Positions 18,801-29,160 are shown, counted from the stretch's first letter. The stretch is 64,000 bases of DNA from Prevotella sp. (GCA_018385335.1 JAHAZN010000052.1:1-64000); one strand, 5' to 3'. The notes: generated by a model from the sequence alone, not told the origin. A program made the numbers and translations.

Positions 18801-19727
18801 ATGAGAACATATTGGAATACTACCGGTGGGCTGAAGATGATAGACCAATGGCAGCCCAACTGTTGGATACAGGTCACCTGTCCAACAGACGAAGATCAGG
18901 AATTGCTCGAAAAGCAGTTTGATATCCCCGACTATTTTTTCTCCGACGTGAGCGATACCGACGAGCGTGCACGTTATGAATATGACGATGGATGGATGCT
19001 CATCATCTTGCGTATCCCCTATGTCAAGGAGATAAGGTCGAGAACGCCCTATACCACCGTGCCCCTCGGCATAATACACAAGCGTGATGTCACCATTACA
19101 GTGTGCTATTACGAGACCAACATGATGATTGATTTCCTGAGCTTCCAGCAAAAGAGAGGCGAGGGATTCACCGACCATGTGGATATGATCTTCCGTCTGT
19201 TCTTATCCTCGGCAGTGTGGTATCTGAAACGACTCAAGCAGATAAGTACGCTGATAGAGAAGGCGAAACGTAATCTCGACAAGGAGGTGAACAACGAGAG
19301 CCTCATCGGTCTGAGCCGCCTGCAGGACTCGCTCACCTATTTCATCACCTCTATCCGTGGCAATGAGAACCTCCTGTCGAAGCTGAAGTTCAAGCTCCAG
19401 ATCGACGAGTTGGATGCCGACCTTATCGAGGATGTCAATATCGAGATGACTCAGGCGAGAGAGACCACCAACATCTATTCCAACATTCTTGAATCGACCA
19501 TGGACACCTATTCGAGCATCATCAATAACAACATGAACACAGTGATGCGTACGCTCACCTCTGTATCCATTCTTATGATGTTCCCCACGCTGATAGCCAG
19601 TCTCTTTGGTATGAACCTCGTCAACGGCATGGAGACAAGTCCCTTCGGATTTGCCGTTGCGCTGTTTATATCTGTGGCAGTGTCTGGTCTCTTTTGGTGG
19701 GTTTTCAGACATAAACGTCTCATTTAG
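18801..19727 (+). CDS. corA: CorA family magnesium/divalent cation transporter
   Basis: C-terminal two TM helices with GMN signature (ASLFGMNLVNGM). Confidence 0.93.
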   Translation: MRTYWNTTGGLKMIDQWQPNCWIQVTCPTDEDQELLEKQFDIPDYFFSDVSDTDERARYEYDDGWMLIILRIPYVKEIRSRTPYTTVPLGIIHKRDVTITVCYYETNMMIDFLSFQQKRGEGFTDHVDMIFRLFLSSAVWYLKRLKQISTLIEKAKRNLDKEVNNESLIGLSRLQDSLTYFITSIRGNENLLSKLKFKLQIDELDADLIEDVNIEMTQARETTNIYSNILESTMDTYSSIINNNMNTVMRTLTSVSILMMFPTLIASLFGMNLVNGMETSPFGFAVALFISVAVSGLFWWVFRHKRLI

Positions 19728-19848
19728 AGCAGAAAAACAAAAAAAAATGATGAATAACGGCGCACTTTGACTTTTTTTTACTAAGTTTGTGCCGTCAATA
19801 GAATGACATACCATACATAAATATTTGAACCAAACAAACATTATTACA

Positions 19849-21666
19849 ATGGACTCTCAAGAAAAGGCTCCTGAAATGGGCATGGAAAAACTGCAGGCTG
19901 AGGCTGTGCAGGAGGAACAGGTTGTCAACGAACCCCAGCAGGTTGTGGCCGATGAAGTGAAGGAAAAGAAAGTGTATGCCTCAAAGAAAGAGGTCGTAGA
20001 GCGCGTAAAAGAAATCGCACATGGCGAAGAGAATCCTCAGAAAGAAGAGGTGGACTATCTCAAGATGATGTTCTACAAACTCCTTGTTACCGAGAGGGAG
20101 GCAACACTCAAAGACTATATAGAGAAAGGTGGAGACCCTGAGACCTATCAGGTGATACCCGATGAGGATGAGGAGGTGTTTAAGGCTGAGATGGCGGTCA
20201 TCAAGGAGCGTCGTGCACAGCTCTTCAAACAGCAGGAAGAGGAGAAGGAGAAGAATCTGAAGAGAAAACTTGAGATCATCGAGCGCATCAAGTCGATGAT
20301 TACCTCACCCGAAGAAGCTAATCAGTCATTCCAGGAGTTTAAAGCACTCCAGCAGGAATGGAAAGAGATAAAGAATGTGCCCGCTCCTCAGGTGAGTGAG
20401 CTGTGGCGCAATTATCAGCTCTATGTGGAGCAGTTCTATGACCTCCTGAAGCTCAATAGCGAGGCGCGTGAATACGACTTCAAGAAAAACCTGGAGACGA
20501 AGACTCGTCTGTGCGAGGCTGCTGAGAAGTTGGCAGAGCAGGACGACCTCATCAGTGCTTTCTACCAGTTGCAGGAGTTGCATCAGGAGTATCGTGAGAC
20601 CGGTCCTGTTGCAAAGGAGATGAGAGAGGAGATTTGGGCACGTTTCAAGGCTGCCTCTACCGTTATCAACAAGCGTCATCAGCAGTATTTTGAACAGCTC
20701 AGAGCCAAGGAGGAAGAGAATCTTGTCAAGAAGACCGAACTCTGTGAGAAGGCTGAGGCTCTCCTTGCTGAAGAGCGAAAAGGGTCGGCAGACTGGGAAC
20801 GTCATACCAAGGAGATGATTGAGATACAGACGGAATGGAAGACCATTGGCTTCGCTCCACAGAAGATGAACGTGAAGATCTTTGAGCGCTTCCGTGCTGC
20901 CTGCGATAGCTTCTTCGAGAAGAAGGCTGCCTATTTCAAAGAACTCAAGGAGAACTTCAAGATCAATGCAGAGAAGAAACGTGCGCTCATTGCCAAGGCC
21001 AACGAGTTGAAGGACAGTCAGGAGTGGCGTTCTACCTCAGATAAACTCATTGCCCTGCAGAAAGAGTGGAAGACCATCGGTGCCGTGCCTAAGAAGCTTG
21101 GTGACCAGCTGTGGGAGGAGTTTCTTGCTGCCTGCAACCATTTCTTCGAGGCACGCAATGCTGTTGGTGCCGGACAGCGCTCTGAAGAGCACGGCAACTT
21201 AGAGAAGAAACGTGATGTGATAGCACGTCTCAAGGCACTCCAGGAGTCGGCAGCAGACAATCTGCAGGAGGCTGTTCAGCAACTTGTGGATGAGTATGGT
21301 CAGATTGGTCATGTGCCTTTCAAAGAGAAGGATAAGCTCTATGCTGAATACCATGAGACGCTGAATGCGCTCTACAGAACACTCAATGTCAACGTGGCTA
21401 AACGCCGTTTGAACAACTTCAAAAACAAACTGAAGACGGTGGCTGAGCAGGGTGGAAATGCCTTGGACAACGAGCGTGCTCGTCTCGTGCGTCACTATGA
21501 GACACTGAAGCAAGAGGTGCAGACCTATGAGAATAACCTTTGTTTCCTCAGTGTGAGCAGCAAGAAGGGCAACAGTCTGATAGATGAGATGAACCGTAAA
21601 GTGCAGAAGTTGAAGGATGACATGAACCTTGTGCTCGAGAAGATTAAGGCGATAGACAATCAATAA
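19849..21666 (+). CDS. DUF349 domain-containing protein
   Basis: Repeated LxEWKxIGxxPxKxxxxLWxxFxxAxxxFF units. Confidence 0.92.
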   Translation: MDSQEKAPEMGMEKLQAEAVQEEQVVNEPQQVVADEVKEKKVYASKKEVVERVKEIAHGEENPQKEEVDYLKMMFYKLLVTEREATLKDYIEKGGDPETYQVIPDEDEEVFKAEMAVIKERRAQLFKQQEEEKEKNLKRKLEIIERIKSMITSPEEANQSFQEFKALQQEWKEIKNVPAPQVSELWRNYQLYVEQFYDLLKLNSEAREYDFKKNLETKTRLCEAAEKLAEQDDLISAFYQLQELHQEYRETGPVAKEMREEIWARFKAASTVINKRHQQYFEQLRAKEEENLVKKTELCEKAEALLAEERKGSADWERHTKEMIEIQTEWKTIGFAPQKMNVKIFERFRAACDSFFEKKAAYFKELKENFKINAEKKRALIAKANELKDSQEWRSTSDKLIALQKEWKTIGAVPKKLGDQLWEEFLAACNHFFEARNAVGAGQRSEEHGNLEKKRDVIARLKALQESAADNLQEAVQQLVDEYGQIGHVPFKEKDKLYAEYHETLNALYRTLNVNVAKRRLNNFKNKLKTVAEQGGNALDNERARLVRHYETLKQEVQTYENNLCFLSVSSKKGNSLIDEMNRKVQKLKDDMNLVLEKIKAIDNQ

Positions 21667-21689
21667 TCAGCGAATTTCAGCAAATAAAT

Positions 21690-21720
21690 TTTGCTATCTC
21701 GCGTTGTTTTATTACTTTTG
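21690..21720 (+). promoter_or_regulatory. Promoter of tRNA-Ser
   Basis: TTTG-N19-TACTTTTG, 11 nt before the tRNA. Confidence 0.75.
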
Positions 21721-21731
21721 CACCGCTGAAA

Positions 21732-21819
21732 GGAAAGTTGGCAGAGTGATCGAATGCGCTGGACTCGAAATCCGGTATACCCCTTTCGGGTATCGGGGGT
21801 TTGAATCCCTCACTTTCCG
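21732..21819 (+). tRNA. tRNA-Ser (CGA)
   Basis: GGAAAGT...ACTTTCCG acceptor stem, CTCGAAA anticodon loop, long variable arm, discriminator G. Confidence 0.93.
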
Positions 21820-21833
21820 CTTAACGTTGCAAC

Positions 21834-21867
21834 AAAAAAGGAAACCTGTTATGGTTTCCTTTTTTTG
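21834..21867 (+). terminator. Intrinsic terminator after tRNA-Ser
   Basis: AAAAAAGGAAACC-tgttat-GGTTTCCTTTTTTT. Confidence 0.85.
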
Positions 21868-21889
21868 TTGGCAGCGATGCGTGCCAATG

Positions 21890-22804
21890 TTATTGTAAGC
21901 CCCAGGATGATAGGGAGCAGAGCTTCTCTACAGAGTTCTCAATATTGTCGGGGAGATTACAGAAGAAATCAATGCCTGTGAGTTCTTCCAACCGGTCTAT
22001 CGATATCAGGTAAGGGGTGAGTTTGGTTGAACGATCGGCTTTGTGCTCTGCCCAGAAGGCAATCGCCTTATACCCTTCGTTCTTCTTGCAGAGGATAGCC
22101 ATGAAGAAATACTTGGGTACGAGGAGCTTCATGCTGCTGCCAGGAACGAGTGTTCCCGGGTCGAGCGTCTGTCCTTCGGCGATGGTACCACCCTTACATA
22201 CAAACAGCGTATCGCGGAATCTGTTCTCGTTCCATTTCCTCAGTTGGTTCTCCATATTCCCCCAGACGCCAGCATTGAAGTCGTAAATCTGCGGCTGCAT
22301 ATTAGAGAGATAGAACGTCTGCTCATTGGCATTCTTACTGCATAGGCGGTCGGCAGAAGGACAGATATGTCCGCGGTTATAACGAGTACCCCTGTAGTCT
22401 TCCAGCTTAGTGCGATATTTTGCAGGAAGTAGGGGGTCTATCTGGAAAGGGTCTCCCTGCCACTCGGTGTTCTGCCAGTTGTTTCTGTTCCACGGCCCTT
22501 TGGTGTTCTTGTCATACATCTGGTAGGCAGTCCATCGCTGTGCTTTCTTCTTGCAGTCCCATTCGATGATCATGTTCACACCGATATCTACACTCTTATG
22601 CACCAGCAGCATATACTGTGAACCGTTGGCAAGATGTGGCATCTCTAACCGTCCTGCTTCGGGGATGGCAGCAGTGATGTTCCTGTTTGTATTGTCCGAA
22701 GACGAATTTCCATTCGTCCCTCCCTCTTCATCGTCGCTACAAGCTACCAATAGGAATGGTGCAAAGAGTAGCAGAAAGAAATAGCTTGTTAGTTTGTCCG
22801 TCAT
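21890..22804 (-). CDS. DNA/RNA non-specific endonuclease (NUC1 family), lipoprotein
   Basis: Lipobox LLVACSD; YRGTRYNRGHICPSADRLC...NEQTFYLSNMQPQ nuclease motif. Confidence 0.92.
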   Translation of the reverse strand: MTDKLTSYFFLLLFAPFLLVACSDDEEGGTNGNSSSDNTNRNITAAIPEAGRLEMPHLANGSQYMLLVHKSVDIGVNMIIEWDCKKKAQRWTAYQMYDKNTKGPWNRNNWQNTEWQGDPFQIDPLLPAKYRTKLEDYRGTRYNRGHICPSADRLCSKNANEQTFYLSNMQPQIYDFNAGVWGNMENQLRKWNENRFRDTLFVCKGGTIAEGQTLDPGTLVPGSSMKLLVPKYFFMAILCKKNEGYKAIAFWAEHKADRSTKLTPYLISIDRLEELTGIDFFCNLPDNIENSVEKLCSLSSWGLQ

Positions 22805-22860
22805 TGATATTCTTTTAGCTCAAAATTGAGCGTTGTTGCATCTTTTGTATAGATAATAGA

Positions 22861-22885
22861 ACCTACGCCCGGCAAGGGCGTAGGT
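22861..22885 (-). terminator. Terminator hairpin of the DUF6359/DUF5689/TonB operon
   Basis: ACCTACGCCC-ttgcc-GGGCGTAGGT (minus strand), perfect 10-bp stem. Confidence 0.7.
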
Positions 22886-22915
22886 TACTAAAGTTGTTTC
22901 CTATGGTCAGTCAAC

Positions 22916-24358
22916 TCACTGGGCGTAGGTGATTTCGATTGTCTTTACACGCAACTGTACTCCACCACTGTTGCCTGTATGATCGTTGACAACCTTCCAT
23001 GTGTTGCCATCTACTGCGGTGTACAACAATTCATTGCCCACATAGTTGGTTCCTTGATAGGCATCACAAATGAGCTTAACGGCAGCAATAGCTTTGGTTC
23101 CTGTGATAGTCATTGAGTTGAGTGCATACATTCGCACACCTTTGCTCGCTTCATAATACTTAGGTGCATTGTTTCCTCCCTCCTGTGCGAATGAGATGGT
23201 GGTACCATCAGACAATGTGACTACTTTGGGCTCTGTTGCATTCTCCCATCCATATTCACCCAGATTACATGTCACCGTCTCAGAGGAAGGAGTGGCTTTG
23301 TCGTAGGTGATGGTAATGATGTTCTCCGCCTTGCTCACCGTTGCCTTCTCGCCTTCAATAGGTGTTTCTGGCTCCTCTGTGCCAGGCTCATCGCCACCAG
23401 TCTCCTCGCCTTCGGTCTTTCCATTAAGCGAATAGAGGTAGGCTTCACCTTGAACAGTCTCGGGAGTATTGCCTTTGAAGTTGACTAATTTACCACAGAT
23501 AATCACCTCGTCGCCCTCTTTCAGCAGGTCGCCAGAGGCATACTTCTTGTTGCCAAGATAATTGGCACGCCATACCAAGAACTGGTTAGCAGAGGTGCCG
23601 TCATCGGAAACATAGAAAGAAGCGTTACCAAAGGTTGTCCCATAGTTTTCTGTGATGCTCACCACCTTACCTTTGAAATAGCAGTCTTCTGTCGTCTTCT
23701 CGTCAGCACCAAGGGCTTGTGTTTTAGCCAAAACAGCTGCAACATTATAAGGATTGTTCAGCGAACCATCACCGGTGCTCTCGCCTGGAGTAGAGGGCTC
23801 CTCGGTGCCAGGTTCGTCGCCACCACCGATAGTTGCGCCATCCTTTTTCTTTAACTGATAGATATATGCTTTATTCTGTACAGTCTCATAGGTGCCGTTG
23901 TAGTTGGTAATCTTTCCGCAGACGATGACGGTATCGCCCACCTCGATCTGTGTATCACCATCAGCAAACTTCTTGTTGTCGATGTAATAGGCACGATAGA
24001 CATAGAAGTCATTGGTAGTTGTTCCATCTTCAGAAATATAGAAGGTTCCGTTGCCAAACTGGGTGCTGAAGGCTTCCTTAACTTTGGAGATGACACCCTT
24101 GATATATACGTCACTCGCAGTCTCTTCGCCAGAAGCCAACTTCTTAGCACATTCGTTGGCAGCTATTGCATTGAATGGAGATGCCAATGTTCCATCACCT
24201 TCAGCAACAACTTCACCACTACCACCACTTCCTTCACCATTGCCTCCACTGGCAGATACAGGGATAGAATAAGGTTCGGGCACATCCTCGCAACTTGTGA
24301 ATGAGAAGGCCACAGCGGCCAGTGCCATCACTGCATAGATAAATTTCTTTGCTTTCAT
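22916..24358 (-). CDS. DUF6359 domain-containing lipoprotein with two tandem OB-fold-like repeats
   Basis: FSFTSCEDVPEP lipobox; two repeats GDGTLASPFNAIAA...YVYRAYYIDNKKFADGD...GDTVIVCGKITNYNG and GDGSLNNPYNVAA...LVWRANYLGNKKYASGD...GDEVIICGKLVNFKG. Confidence 0.82.
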   Translation of the reverse strand: MKAKKFIYAVMALAAVAFSFTSCEDVPEPYSIPVSASGGNGEGSGGSGEVVAEGDGTLASPFNAIAANECAKKLASGEETASDVYIKGVISKVKEAFSTQFGNGTFYISEDGTTTNDFYVYRAYYIDNKKFADGDTQIEVGDTVIVCGKITNYNGTYETVQNKAYIYQLKKKDGATIGGGDEPGTEEPSTPGESTGDGSLNNPYNVAAVLAKTQALGADEKTTEDCYFKGKVVSITENYGTTFGNASFYVSDDGTSANQFLVWRANYLGNKKYASGDLLKEGDEVIICGKLVNFKGNTPETVQGEAYLYSLNGKTEGEETGGDEPGTEEPETPIEGEKATVSKAENIITITYDKATPSSETVTCNLGEYGWENATEPKVVTLSDGTTISFAQEGGNNAPKYYEASKGVRMYALNSMTITGTKAIAAVKLICDAYQGTNYVGNELLYTAVDGNTWKVVNDHTGNSGGVQLRVKTIEITYAQ

Positions 24359-24401
24359 ATCTTTTGTTTTTTTAATTATCAATTATATATATAATAAAGT
24401 A

Positions 24402-25277
24402 TTATTTGATTTCCTCGATGTCATTCTCATCGCGGATGATGAACTCCCATTTGTTGTTGTAGCGTTTCACGATACCCGTGATGTTACACTTGCCCTGAGG
24501 CATTGTGCGCCCGGCAAAGTCGCAGTAGGGAGAGGTATAAATCATGATCGTTTCACCGCTGAACTCATTGAAATAGTAGCTCACGGATTCTCCTGCATCG
24601 GGGTCAGCGAAGAGGCTGTTGGGGGTGATGTCGCGGAACGACACGTTCTTGATGATGCCGAGTTTACCGCCATCAGCTTCGAGCGACCATGAGGTTGTGC
24701 CACCTGTTGCACCATCGGCAAAGAGCACGGGCTCTATCACCTTCTTGTTGCCTGTAATCTTAAAATGCTGCTGCCAGAGGAAGCGGCTCATTCTGCTCAC
24801 ATAGGTGTTGCCCTTGCTGTTGGTGTAGGGGACGCCTATCTCAGCCTGCTTGCCGTAGTTGCCTACGTAGAGGCCCTTGAGGTCCACCACGATCTCTGTG
24901 CCTACGGGCAGGTAGCCGAAGATGCCACCCTGCGACACAGCGATGATGATAGCCTGATTGCTCTCATCCTGGATCACTACCTCGTTGTAGATGTTGCCAG
25001 CCAGATCATTTCCGGTTACATAACCTTTGATTTGCAGCTCTTCCTCTACTTTGATATAAGAGTAGCTCGTGTTGATATACGTATGAAAGCGCTCTTTCAG
25101 TGCCTTGATTGTTACCACATTTGTCTCCTTGATGTTGTTGTTGCCATAAGGAGACTCTTTCATTAGCGGTTCCTGCCATCCGTCGCCAAAGCCGATATCC
25201 TCACCATCAACACATGAGGAAAGACCTAAGCAGAGACTTGCTGAGATTAAAAGATATCTAAGATTTTTCATTGTCAT
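24402..25277 (-). CDS. DUF5689 domain-containing lipoprotein
   Basis: LGLSSCVDGEDIGFGD lipobox; LQIKGYVTGNDLAGNIYNEVVIQDESNQAIIIAV OB-fold-like region. Confidence 0.85.
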   Translation of the reverse strand: MTMKNLRYLLISASLCLGLSSCVDGEDIGFGDGWQEPLMKESPYGNNNIKETNVVTIKALKERFHTYINTSYSYIKVEEELQIKGYVTGNDLAGNIYNEVVIQDESNQAIIIAVSQGGIFGYLPVGTEIVVDLKGLYVGNYGKQAEIGVPYTNSKGNTYVSRMSRFLWQQHFKITGNKKVIEPVLFADGATGGTTSWSLEADGGKLGIIKNVSFRDITPNSLFADPDAGESVSYYFNEFSGETIMIYTSPYCDFAGRTMPQGKCNITGIVKRYNNKWEFIIRDENDIEEIK

Positions 25278-25283
25278 AACACA

Positions 25284-27875
25284 TTAGAATTTGTAGGCGA
25301 TGTTCAGCATTCCGTTGGTACCGAATGCGTAGAATTTCTTAGGATTGTTAGAGAACGAATAGGTACGGTTGTTGTTCTTTGTTGCTGTTGTCGTACCATC
25401 AGCATTGGTTGTTCTCGTGGTAGTATAGTCGCTGCGGCTCTGCTCGTAACCACCGGTTACCAACTTGATGTTGTTCAGGATGTTGGTCACAGAGAGGTTG
25501 ATAGAGAGTGAACCGTGTTTCAGACGGATATTCTTACCGATAGAGGCATCGACCATCAACCCACCTTTACCTTCAGCCTGGTCGGGTACGTCCGTTGATT
25601 TGATGATATTGCCGTTTGCGTCAACCACCTCCTGCTCCCATACACCCATGGTCTTGAGCGTACCTACATAGCGCAGGCAGGGAGACCATGAGAGGTAGAT
25701 GCGGTCGTAGTAGTTGCCGTTGAGGTCGATATACCATCCGTTGGCATGGTAGCTCAGTCCGAGGCTGAGGGCGGTGAGAGGTGTGCCGCTCTCACGCATG
25801 CCGTCGCTCATCACCCTGTCTTTGGTATAGACACCCTTGGTGGAGTTCATATAGCATACGTCAGCATTGTTGATATACTGAGCTTCGCTCCAGGTACCGA
25901 TAGCATTCAAGTCGAGGAAAGAGGCGAGCTTAAACTTCATTCCCAGTTCCACACCATAATATTCCTTCTCCATGCCCGTCATTGAGACATAAGAGAACGA
26001 GTTGATATCGTCGAAATAGAAGTTCTGCCATTCCGTAGCGTCCTTGATACGGCTGTAGTAACCGCTGATGTTAGCAGTGAGCCATGAGCCCTGGTACATA
26101 TAACTTGCCTCAGCACTCATCACCTGCTCGTTCTTCAGGTTGCTCACGTAGTCGTTGTTGATTTCAGGAGCTGCGAATGCTGTTGATGCCAAGGGAGCAC
26201 GCCATTCGTAGCCGCCGCCGATCTTCAGGAAATGTCCTCTTCCTGGTGCCCATGTGATGCTGGCTTTTCCGCCGCCGTCGAAGAACTCAGCTTTGCCACT
26301 CTTTCCGTATGAGTTGGTAGGAGCCAGACCGTTTCTCATCTTTCCCTCGCGCTGCATCTGAGTGCCAGTGACGCGTGCTGCCAGTCCGAAGCGGAAGTTA
26401 CCCACCTTAGCCTCATAGTTGGTCCATGCGGTGGCTTTGTTTACATACAAGTTATAGTCGTAACCGAACCTGTCACCCTCGCGTATTGCCCTATTTGGAT
26501 TGTTTAAGTCATACTGGATGATGGGTGAAGAGGCAGGGTAGGTGCCGAGCGCATAGGTGTTGATGTTATGATAAGAGGTAGCTCCAAGCATGTCCTCCAT
26601 CGTCTGATAATGCATACCCTTGTTGGTGGCTGCATTGAAACCGATGTTCCATGTGCTGTTCTTTGTCAACTGAGTGTTGAGTGCAGAAGAGATGGCGAGG
26701 TTGAGATTATCGTTGTGCTTAGCCTGGATAAAGTACATAGCATCCAATCCCTGAGCATTGGCCTGAGTGTTGGCATAATAGAGCTGGTCCCAGTCTATCT
26801 GTCTGTTCTCCTCGCAGGCAGTCCAGTAGTTATAGGCGGTGTGCCAGTCTTCCAGCGCCTGAACGGTGTTGTTGGTGTTCGATGGGTCCCACACATCATA
26901 GTAACTTGATGGCATGCGCTTCCAGTAGTCGGGCTGTGGGTTGTCGCTGTTGTTGTAGTTGAGTTTGGTGCTCTTATAGCGACTGTATTTGCCGAAGATA
27001 GAGGTGGTGAGCTTCATATCGTCGGTGATCTTATAGTCCCAGGTGAGCAGTGCCGAGGGAGCGAAGTCGTTCACCACGCGTGAGTTTCTCACCTTGCCGT
27101 TCTGATAGCCCCAGTAAGGGTTGTAGAAATTGCTGTTGGCCAACCAGTAGGCTTCGTCGGTAGAAGCACCCTGTGACGCCCTTTCTGTGGGGTTGCCCCA
27201 GGTGGTGAAGGCGAGACTGTGCTGGTCATTGATCTTCTTCTCTACAGCAAAGAAATAGGAGAGGGAGTTGTAGAACGTACCTTTGATGTATCCACGGTCA
27301 GCCCAGCGGTAACCGATGCTACCTGCAAACGACCATCCGTTGTCGCTGATGCCCGTGCCAAAGGAGTACATCGCCCTTATTGTATAGCTGCGGTTAGCCC
27401 CGCTGAGGGTGAGTTTGTTGCCGCTCGCCATGTGAGAGGCGCGGAAATCATAGTTGTTACTTCCTCCCATGCCCGACATGCCGAAGGTAGAGTTCTCGAA
27501 GGGAAGGGCAAAGTCAACGTTACGTGTCATGTTGTTGATACCGCCCACCAGAGAGTAGCGGAATTGTCCCGATTCCATGTCATTCATTGGTGTACCATTG
27601 ATATACACATCATTGAATTTCTGATTGAACGCACGATAGCGGAATCTCACGGGAGAAAAGAGGTATCCCACCTCACTTGCATACACATTGTTGCTTGAGT
27701 TGAGGATGGTGACGTTTTGCGACATGTCGTCATCTTCGCCCAACTGTGCTTCCGTAAAAGTGAATGCCTGTTCTGATTGCATTCCGTCTGTCTGCTCTTT
27801 TGTCTCCGTGTTCTGAGCAAAAGAGGTGACAGTGCAAGCCAATGCAATAGCGACTAATTTCAGCTTTTTCTGCAT
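25284..27875 (-). CDS. TonB-dependent receptor-like outer membrane protein
   Basis: Signal peptide, plug-like VYINGTPMNDMESGQFRYSLVGGINNMTRNVD, beta-barrel, C-terminal aromatic MLNIAYKF. Confidence 0.87.
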   Translation of the reverse strand: MQKKLKLVAIALACTVTSFAQNTETKEQTDGMQSEQAFTFTEAQLGEDDDMSQNVTILNSSNNVYASEVGYLFSPVRFRYRAFNQKFNDVYINGTPMNDMESGQFRYSLVGGINNMTRNVDFALPFENSTFGMSGMGGSNNYDFRASHMASGNKLTLSGANRSYTIRAMYSFGTGISDNGWSFAGSIGYRWADRGYIKGTFYNSLSYFFAVEKKINDQHSLAFTTWGNPTERASQGASTDEAYWLANSNFYNPYWGYQNGKVRNSRVVNDFAPSALLTWDYKITDDMKLTTSIFGKYSRYKSTKLNYNNSDNPQPDYWKRMPSSYYDVWDPSNTNNTVQALEDWHTAYNYWTACEENRQIDWDQLYYANTQANAQGLDAMYFIQAKHNDNLNLAISSALNTQLTKNSTWNIGFNAATNKGMHYQTMEDMLGATSYHNINTYALGTYPASSPIIQYDLNNPNRAIREGDRFGYDYNLYVNKATAWTNYEAKVGNFRFGLAARVTGTQMQREGKMRNGLAPTNSYGKSGKAEFFDGGGKASITWAPGRGHFLKIGGGYEWRAPLASTAFAAPEINNDYVSNLKNEQVMSAEASYMYQGSWLTANISGYYSRIKDATEWQNFYFDDINSFSYVSMTGMEKEYYGVELGMKFKLASFLDLNAIGTWSEAQYINNADVCYMNSTKGVYTKDRVMSDGMRESGTPLTALSLGLSYHANGWYIDLNGNYYDRIYLSWSPCLRYVGTLKTMGVWEQEVVDANGNIIKSTDVPDQAEGKGGLMVDASIGKNIRLKHGSLSINLSVTNILNNIKLVTGGYEQSRSDYTTTRTTNADGTTTATKNNNRTYSFSNNPKKFYAFGTNGMLNIAYKF

Positions 27876-28043
27876 AATAATATTCATTTATAATAAAGAT
27901 TTTGTGCAAAGTAACTAAATTTTATCTGAAGGGAGAAGAAAAAGTTTTGATTTTTTCGTTTTAATTGCATTTTTATGGAACAAATTGCCGATATTTGCAG
28001 TGCACAACGAAAAATAATCAATAATTGTAAAGATATCATAGCT

Positions 28044-29096
28044 ATGAGACGACTTTTTCCGCTCTTTCTTATGCTCTTTGTCGTGAGCATTGTGGCCACA
28101 GCACAGCAACGAAAATTTAATGTTTATGCCGTAGGGTTCTATAACCTTGAGAATCTCTTCGACACCTGTCATGATACGGGAAAGAACGATTTTGAGTTCT
28201 TGGCCAACGGCAGTTACAAGTGGAACGGCATTAAGTATTCAAATAAGTTGGCCAATATGTCGCGCGTTCTTGCTGAGATGGGTACCGACGTGCTGCCCTC
28301 ATCCGTGGGATGTGCGTTGATAGGTGTGAGTGAGGTGGAGAATGCCCGTGCGCTCAGCGACCTTATCGCCCAGCCAGCATTGGCAGCCCGCGGCTACCAG
28401 TTCTGTCATATTGAAGGTCCCGACCGCCGAGGTGTAGATTGTGCACTGCTCTATCAGCCCAAACTCTTCGAGGTGAAGAGTGTTCATCTCCATCCCTATG
28501 TGCAGACATTGGAGAAAGACTCTGCCTACAAGACCCGCGGGTTCCTTACTGTCAACGGCGTCCTCGCAGGAGAGTCGGTAACAGTCATCGTCAACCACCT
28601 TCCCAGTAGATTCAATGGCTCTTTCTACCGTGAGCAGGGTGCTAAGCAGATCACCGTCATCAAAGACTCTATCCTTCGCGAGTCACCAGCTACCAAGATT
28701 ATTGTGATGGGCGATATGAACGACGACCCTATGGATAAGTCGATGGCAGTAGAGTTACGTGGCAAACGATATATCAAGGATGTGGAACCTATGGATATGT
28801 ACAACCCCTGGTGGAATGTGCTGGTCAAGGATGGCAAGGGAACCCTGATGTATGACGGCCGTTGGAACCTCTTCGATCAGATTCTCCTCTCCTCTAATCT
28901 GCTCTGCAAGGCTGGGGTAAAAGATTATTCCACGCTGAAATATCTCAAACACCAGATATTCACCCGCGACTATATGCTTCAGACCGAAGGAAAATATAAG
29001 GGAAGTCCCAAACGTACCCATGCCGGAGGTGTATGGCTCAACGGTTTCAGCGACCACTTTCCCACAGTCGTCTATCTCGTCAAGGAGCTCAAATGA
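28044..29096 (+). CDS. Secreted endonuclease/exonuclease/phosphatase family protein
   Basis: Signal peptide; NVYAVGFYNLENLFD, VGDMNDDP, NGFSDHFPTVVYL motifs. Confidence 0.92.
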   Translation: MRRLFPLFLMLFVVSIVATAQQRKFNVYAVGFYNLENLFDTCHDTGKNDFEFLANGSYKWNGIKYSNKLANMSRVLAEMGTDVLPSSVGCALIGVSEVENARALSDLIAQPALAARGYQFCHIEGPDRRGVDCALLYQPKLFEVKSVHLHPYVQTLEKDSAYKTRGFLTVNGVLAGESVTVIVNHLPSRFNGSFYREQGAKQITVIKDSILRESPATKIIVMGDMNDDPMDKSMAVELRGKRYIKDVEPMDMYNPWWNVLVKDGKGTLMYDGRWNLFDQILLSSNLLCKAGVKDYSTLKYLKHQIFTRDYMLQTEGKYKGSPKRTHAGGVWLNGFSDHFPTVVYLVKELK

Positions 29097-29160
29097 GCGA
29101 TATGACCTCACCATAAAATAGTATTCACTGTTTTCCCCTTATTCACATTATTTATCTGAT

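Noticed and set aside
19766-19789. TTTG...TAAGTTTG as promoter of the DUF349 gene
   Set aside because: Spacer only 12 nt, too short for the Bacteroidota -33/-7 arrangement; the -7 alone may still be real
22916-24358. Assembly-duplication artefact in the DUF6359 gene
   Set aside because: The two repeats are diverged at protein and DNA level, consistent with old domain duplication
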